Assembly (NCBI GenBank): GCA_022709625.1
Contig: JAKLIL010000134.1
Span: forward strand, 1 to 5,742
Direction: 5' to 3'
Length of the DNA stretch: 5,742 nt
Source of the DNA: Verrucomicrobiota bacterium
Lineage (GTDB): Bacteria; Verrucomicrobiota; Kiritimatiellia; CAIQIC01; Lenti-01
Shown: positions 5,237-5,742 of the stretch, piece after piece
Numbering within the stretch: the stretch's first letter is position 1
Layout: every line of letters starts with the position of its first letter
Program-made: the position numbers and the translations under genes
Notes under the pieces: generated by a model
The model's database searches: none
Seen by the model: only the letters and a program-made list of their open reading frames with translations
Told to the model about the DNA's origin: nothing

Positions 5237-5742
5237 TTAGGGCCAAGTGTAGGGCTTGGTGTTTGTCCAAGATGTCACCGTACCGGCTTCCTTCAAGAAG
5301 AAACCTTCGCCGGCCGCCACGACTTTGTTGGATTCTGCCGATGCCCAACCTTTGATGCCCTTGGCACCACCGCCCCAAACCTGTCCGACCTCGTCCCAGA
5401 AGTAGACCTTTGAACCTTGCGTGGCGTTTTTGGCCAGGTCAGATTCGCCGAACTTGAAGTCCACGGGATAAGCGTTGGCCAAGCTGCCCAAGGCCGTGCC
5501 GCCGCCGGGGAAGGAACGAGCGATGGTGGGATCATCCGGAACCTCGCCGGTAATGGTCACTTCCGCTACGGTGCCGGGGCCTTTGAGGAAGAAGCCTTCG
5601 CCCGCCGCGATAACCTTGTTCGATTCTGCCGCTGCCCAACCTTTGATGCCCTTGGCGCCGCCGCCCCAAACCTGCCCGACAGTATCCCAGAAATAGACCT
5701 TCGAACCCTGGGGAGCTTCGGCCGCCACGGACGTGCGACCGA
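5237..5742 (-). CDS. C-terminal part of a repeat protein with two 43-residue GEGFF-type modules
   Basis: The frame is open to the window edge and ends with TAA at 5237; the 5' end is missing, and codons continue upstream of any start visible here. The visible 167 residues hold two modules, each running from QGSKVYFWD through GQVWGGGAKGIKGW to AAGEGFFLK, identical at 40 of 43 residues. They are separated by a 54-residue linker containing TITGEVPDD and LANAYPVDF, giving a 97-residue period. The chain ends shortly after the second module (KPYTWP), with no sorting tail. From memory, proteins with 'YxW...GW...GEGFF(V/L)' followed by 'ITFxGEV' and 'LxxNPYP'-like segments are common in Verrucomicrobiota and relatives. 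They usually start with a signal peptide and a VxGY-type segment, which would lie beyond the edge. Function is unknown; a secreted or surface location is likely but not shown. It lies 50 nt upstream of the PEP-CTERM gene on the same strand. Confidence 0.8.
   Translation of the reverse strand, partial: GRTSVAAEAPQGSKVYFWDTVGQVWGGGAKGIKGWAAAESNKVIAAGEGFFLKGPGTVAEVTITGEVPDDPTIARSFPGGGTALGSLANAYPVDFKFGESDLAKNATQGSKVYFWDEVGQVWGGGAKGIKGWASAESNKVVAAGEGFFLKEAGTVTSWTNTKPYTWP
5291..5419 (-). repeat. Coding tandem module B (43 codons)
   Basis: Second, C-terminal copy of the module in the repeat protein. It aligns without gaps to 5582-5710 at an offset of exactly 291 nt. By my count 108 of 129 bases match; of 17 differing codons, 14 are synonymous and three change the residue (Thr/Glu, Ala/Ser, Ile/Val). 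Confidence 0.9.
5582..5710 (-). repeat. Coding tandem module A (43 codons)
   Basis: First copy of the module within the visible part of the repeat protein, ending in AAGEGFFLK before the linker GPGTVAEVTITGEV. Further copies may lie outside the window. Confidence 0.9.

Overview
The window is GC-rich and densely coded, with two minus-strand gene groups and one plus-strand gene between them. The PEP-CTERM sorting tail, the type IV pilus/type II secretion-type assembly genes and the GTAG-headed hairpin repeats indicate a diderm bacterium. My best guess is the PVC group (Verrucomicrobiota, Kiritimatiellota or Lentisphaerota), because I associate the repeat protein at the right edge with those phyla. 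This placement is inference from gene content only; there is no rRNA or marker gene in the window.

Left third (1-2304, minus strand): an assembly operon read right to left. It starts with a PilM-PilN-like fusion (GspL-like layout), followed by a PilO/GspM-like protein whose GTG start overlaps the previous stop by 4 nt. After a 10-nt gap comes a secreted, proline-rich protein cut by the window edge. Its position is where a pilus/secretion operon would carry PilP or the secretin (PilQ/GspD). Together these would form the inner-membrane platform and its link to the outer membrane.

Middle (2305-4199): a 401-nt divergent intergenic region with a possible minus-strand promoter, several hairpins and a short direct repeat. 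It is followed by a plus-strand gene for an FHA-TM-TPR-like protein. Its divergent position beside the assembly operon suggests, without proving, a structural or regulatory link.

4200-4485 has no gene. It holds four hairpins, each headed by GTAG, two on each strand, arranged as nested inverted pairs. The inner pair resembles a REPIN. A strong rho-independent terminator at 4486-4514 follows and serves the minus strand.

Right third (4536-5742, minus strand): a short exported PEP-CTERM protein, preceded 50 nt upstream by the C-terminal part of a protein with two nearly identical 43-residue modules 97 codons apart. That gene's 5' end lies outside the window.

The most unusual signal is the hairpin cluster, whose stems differ by compensating changes. 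The FHA protein next to the pilus-type platform comes second.
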